Assembly (NCBI GenBank): GCA_029834535.1 | Contig: JAQMWT010000092.1 | Location: forward strand, 22,363 to 86,362 | Origin: Chrysophaeum taylorii | Lineage: Eukaryota; Sar; Pelagophyceae; Pelagomonadales; Pelagomonadaceae | Direction: 5' to 3' | Length of the DNA: 64,000 nucleotides | Shown here: positions 62,341-64,000 of the stretch, piece by piece | Layout: every line of letters starts with the position of its first letter | How positions within the stretch are numbered: the first letter of the stretch is position 1 | Translations under genes and position numbers: made by a program | Notes under the pieces: generated by a model | What the model saw: the letters and a program-made list of their open reading frames with translations, nothing else | Database searches by the model: none | What the model was told of the DNA's origin: nothing

Positions 62341-63813
62341 ATGTGATTCGCCTCCCTCAAACTTTTCTGGCAACATTTGTACCCTCAAGTGGATCCTCCG
62401 CAAGAAGTATGACTCTGGCCGCTTCAAATCGTACAAGGCTCGCCTTGTCGTCCGCGGTTACACCCAGGTTCACGGCATTGATTATCATGACACCTACTCA
62501 CCGGTTGCCAACATCGTCACGATCCGTTTCTTTCTGACCTTTGTCGCTGTTCATGACTGGGATTTGCACAAGTTGGATGTTAGCTCCGCTTTTATTCAAG
62601 CTCCCATTGACGAAGACATCTATGTCTGGCCACCCGAAGGCTATGCTCCTCGCCAACCCACCGATGGTTCCAAAATCGTTTACAAGCTCCGTCGCTCTTG
62701 GTATGGTTGCAAACAAGCTTGTCGCAATTGGTGGCTTTATTTGGAACGCTTCCTTCTCAATGATTGTGGCTTCGTCCGCGGATCTGGTGACACTTGCCAT
62801 TACAAGCTCGTGCTCAATTCTACCGTGGTCCTCCGTCTTGTTTTGGTCGTCGATGATCTTCTTGTGGCGCACCCTCCTCATTGCATTGGCCATTACCAAG
62901 CCTTTTTCCTCCGTTTCCGCGCTTTCACTGACGTCAATGAACTCGATCTCACCTCTTACGTTGGTCTTCGCATTACGCGTGATCGCCCTCGGAGAACCCT
63001 CACTCTTGACCAATCCCATGCTATCCGTGAAATCCTTACCGAACATCGCTTCATCAACAGTAAACCCGAACTCACTCCCGCTCCCAAAGGTCTTCATCTT
63101 TCTGCGGCTGATTGTCCGGCTCCTGGTTCTCCAGATCACATTTTCATGGCACGCATCCCTTTTCGCCGTATTGTTGGCTGTGTCCTCTTCATCTCCATCA
63201 TGACTCGCCCTGATATCACTTGGTCCGTCAATCAGTGTGCGCGTTTTCCCACAATCCTGGTAAACCCCACTGGCACGCTTTATCCCACACTCTGCGTTAT
63301 CTCAACGGTACTCAGGATCTTGCCCTTATTCTTGGTCGCGATTCTACCCTTCATCTCTGTGGTTATTCCGACTCCAGCTGGGCCGACGACCCTGATGACC
63401 GCCACTCCATAACTGGTTTTTGTTTTCTCCTTGCTGGCTCTATGATAGCCTACTGCTCCCGCTCGCAATACTTACTTGCTCGTTCTTCTTTCGAAGCTGA
63501 GTTGCTTGCTCTTTACGCTGCTACTGCTGAGCTCTCTTGGCTTCTCAAACTTTTTGATGACTTTGATCTCCCTCGTCACACGGTCCCAATGTATGTTGAT
63601 AATAGCACCACCGTCACCCAAGTTCGTCTCCAATGTCTCACACGGCGCACCCGCCATATTGACATTCGCTTTTACAGTACCGCCGAATATCATCGCAACC
63701 ACATCATCGATCTCAAGCACATACCCCGCCTTAACAATCTTAGCGACATTTTCACCCGCAGTACGGAAGCTCCTTCCTTCCTCCGGCTTCGTGCTCTTTA
63801 CCTCACTTCGTGA
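62333..63813 (+). pseudogene. Copia copy 2 reverse transcriptase-RNase H (frameshifted)
   Basis: Same domains as in copy 1: DVSSAFIQAPIDEDIYVWPP, LVLVVDDLLV, GYSDSSWADDPDDRHSITGF, YVDNSTTVTQV and RHIDIRFYSTAEYHRNHIID. Two single-base losses, each in a T run (about 62365 and 63245; T4 here, T5 in copy 1), put RT and RNase H in separate frames (62333-63412 and 63220-63813). Confidence 0.85.
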
Positions 63814-63894
63814 TCTTCGCCCTGGTCTCTGTTGTCTCTTTTTCTTGCCACAATGCCTCTGTGACGTCTTCCTCAAATGTGACGTCTTCCTCAG

Positions 63895-64000
63895 CTTCTT
63901 CTGTGAGCTCCACTTACCCCTTTTCCTTTTCCTTCTTTTCCAGCACCTGTGTGAAGACCTCACTTACCCCTTTTTCCTTTTCCTTCTTTTCCAGCACCTG
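63895..64000 (+). repeat. Tandem pyrimidine-rich repeat before the 3' LTR, copy 2
   Basis: Two units of CACTTACCCC-T/C tract-CCAGCACCTG, the second preceded by TGTGAAGACCT. Equivalent to 13153-13256 in copy 1. The window ends at its last base. Confidence 0.8.

Larger units (their letters stand above)
58618..64000 (+). mobile_element. Ty1/copia LTR retrotransposon, copy 2 (3' LTR outside window)
   Basis: + strand sister of copy 1. The 5' LTR is at 58618-58713; the internal region (58714-64000) ends CCAGCACCTG, exactly the bases that precede the 3' LTR in copy 1, so the 3' LTR should start at 64001. It is inserted in H7; GACAG (58613-58617) is the expected left target duplication. The internal length nearly equals that of copy 1 and identity is very high. 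Frame breaks differ in part from copy 1. Confidence 0.93.

Overview
The window looks like nuclear DNA of a small-genome photosynthetic eukaryote, most likely a stramenopile alga (pelagophyte-like). The host genes are GC-rich, densely packed and mostly intron-free, and the few introns are very short. A fucoxanthin-chlorophyll-type antenna protein begins with a secretory signal followed by an Ala-Phe-Gln-Ala-Pro motif, the signature of plastid import through a secondary (red-algal) plastid. A SAS-4/CPAP centriole protein and an RPGRIP1L-like transition-zone protein suggest a flagellate or flagellate-derived lineage. The species cannot be named from the sequence alone.

Host gene layout. 0-7 kb: CDK9/12-type kinase (+), MYND/RING/Sel1 protein (-), RecQ helicase (+), membrane-anchored tyrosinase-like protein (-). 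8.9-10.2 kb: MOT1-type molybdate transporter (-). 22.2-26.2 kb: SAS-4/CPAP (-), four-exon antenna protein (+), unrecognised membrane protein (+). 29.6-31.1 kb: unrecognised, probably myristoylated 506-residue protein (+). 33.8-37.2 kb: RPGRIP1L-like protein (+). 38.5-51.5 kb: ankyrin protein (-), SHAQKYF MYB factor (-), cyclase-associated protein (+), LRR-like protein (-), EF-hand protein (+), RelA/SpoT-LRR-WWE fusion (-), C2H2 zinc-finger protein (-) and NmrA-like oxidoreductase (+). Many neighbours are divergent with 80-130 bp between start codons, so they probably share promoters.

Mobile DNA fills the rest. Between the MOT1 start codon and the SAS-4 stop codon sits a 12-kb composite (about 10.23-22.21 kb). 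It holds two inverted copies of a TIR-type DNA element lying in (TTA)n, an amplified 248-bp terminal unit, a complete 5,480-bp Ty1/copia retrotransposon with identical 96-bp LTRs and an exact 5-bp target duplication, and a 1,048-bp Helitron-like insertion that left no target duplication. A second, nearly identical copia copy runs from 58,618 to the right edge; its internal region ends exactly at base 64,000. Non-autonomous Helitron-like elements carrying a Pif1-type helicase remnant also lie at 32.7-33.7 kb and 54.1-58.6 kb, two of them joined head-to-tail. A decayed hAT element with recognisable terminal repeats lies at 28.3-29.4 kb, and other transposase-like or unassigned pseudogenes lie at 32.3-32.7 and 52.9-53.9 kb.

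How the genes fit together: the host genes are ordinary housekeeping, photosynthetic, ciliary and signalling functions and do not form one pathway. The most unusual items are the nested composite transposon, the Helitron-like family with its defined ends, and the RelA/SpoT-LRR-WWE fusion.
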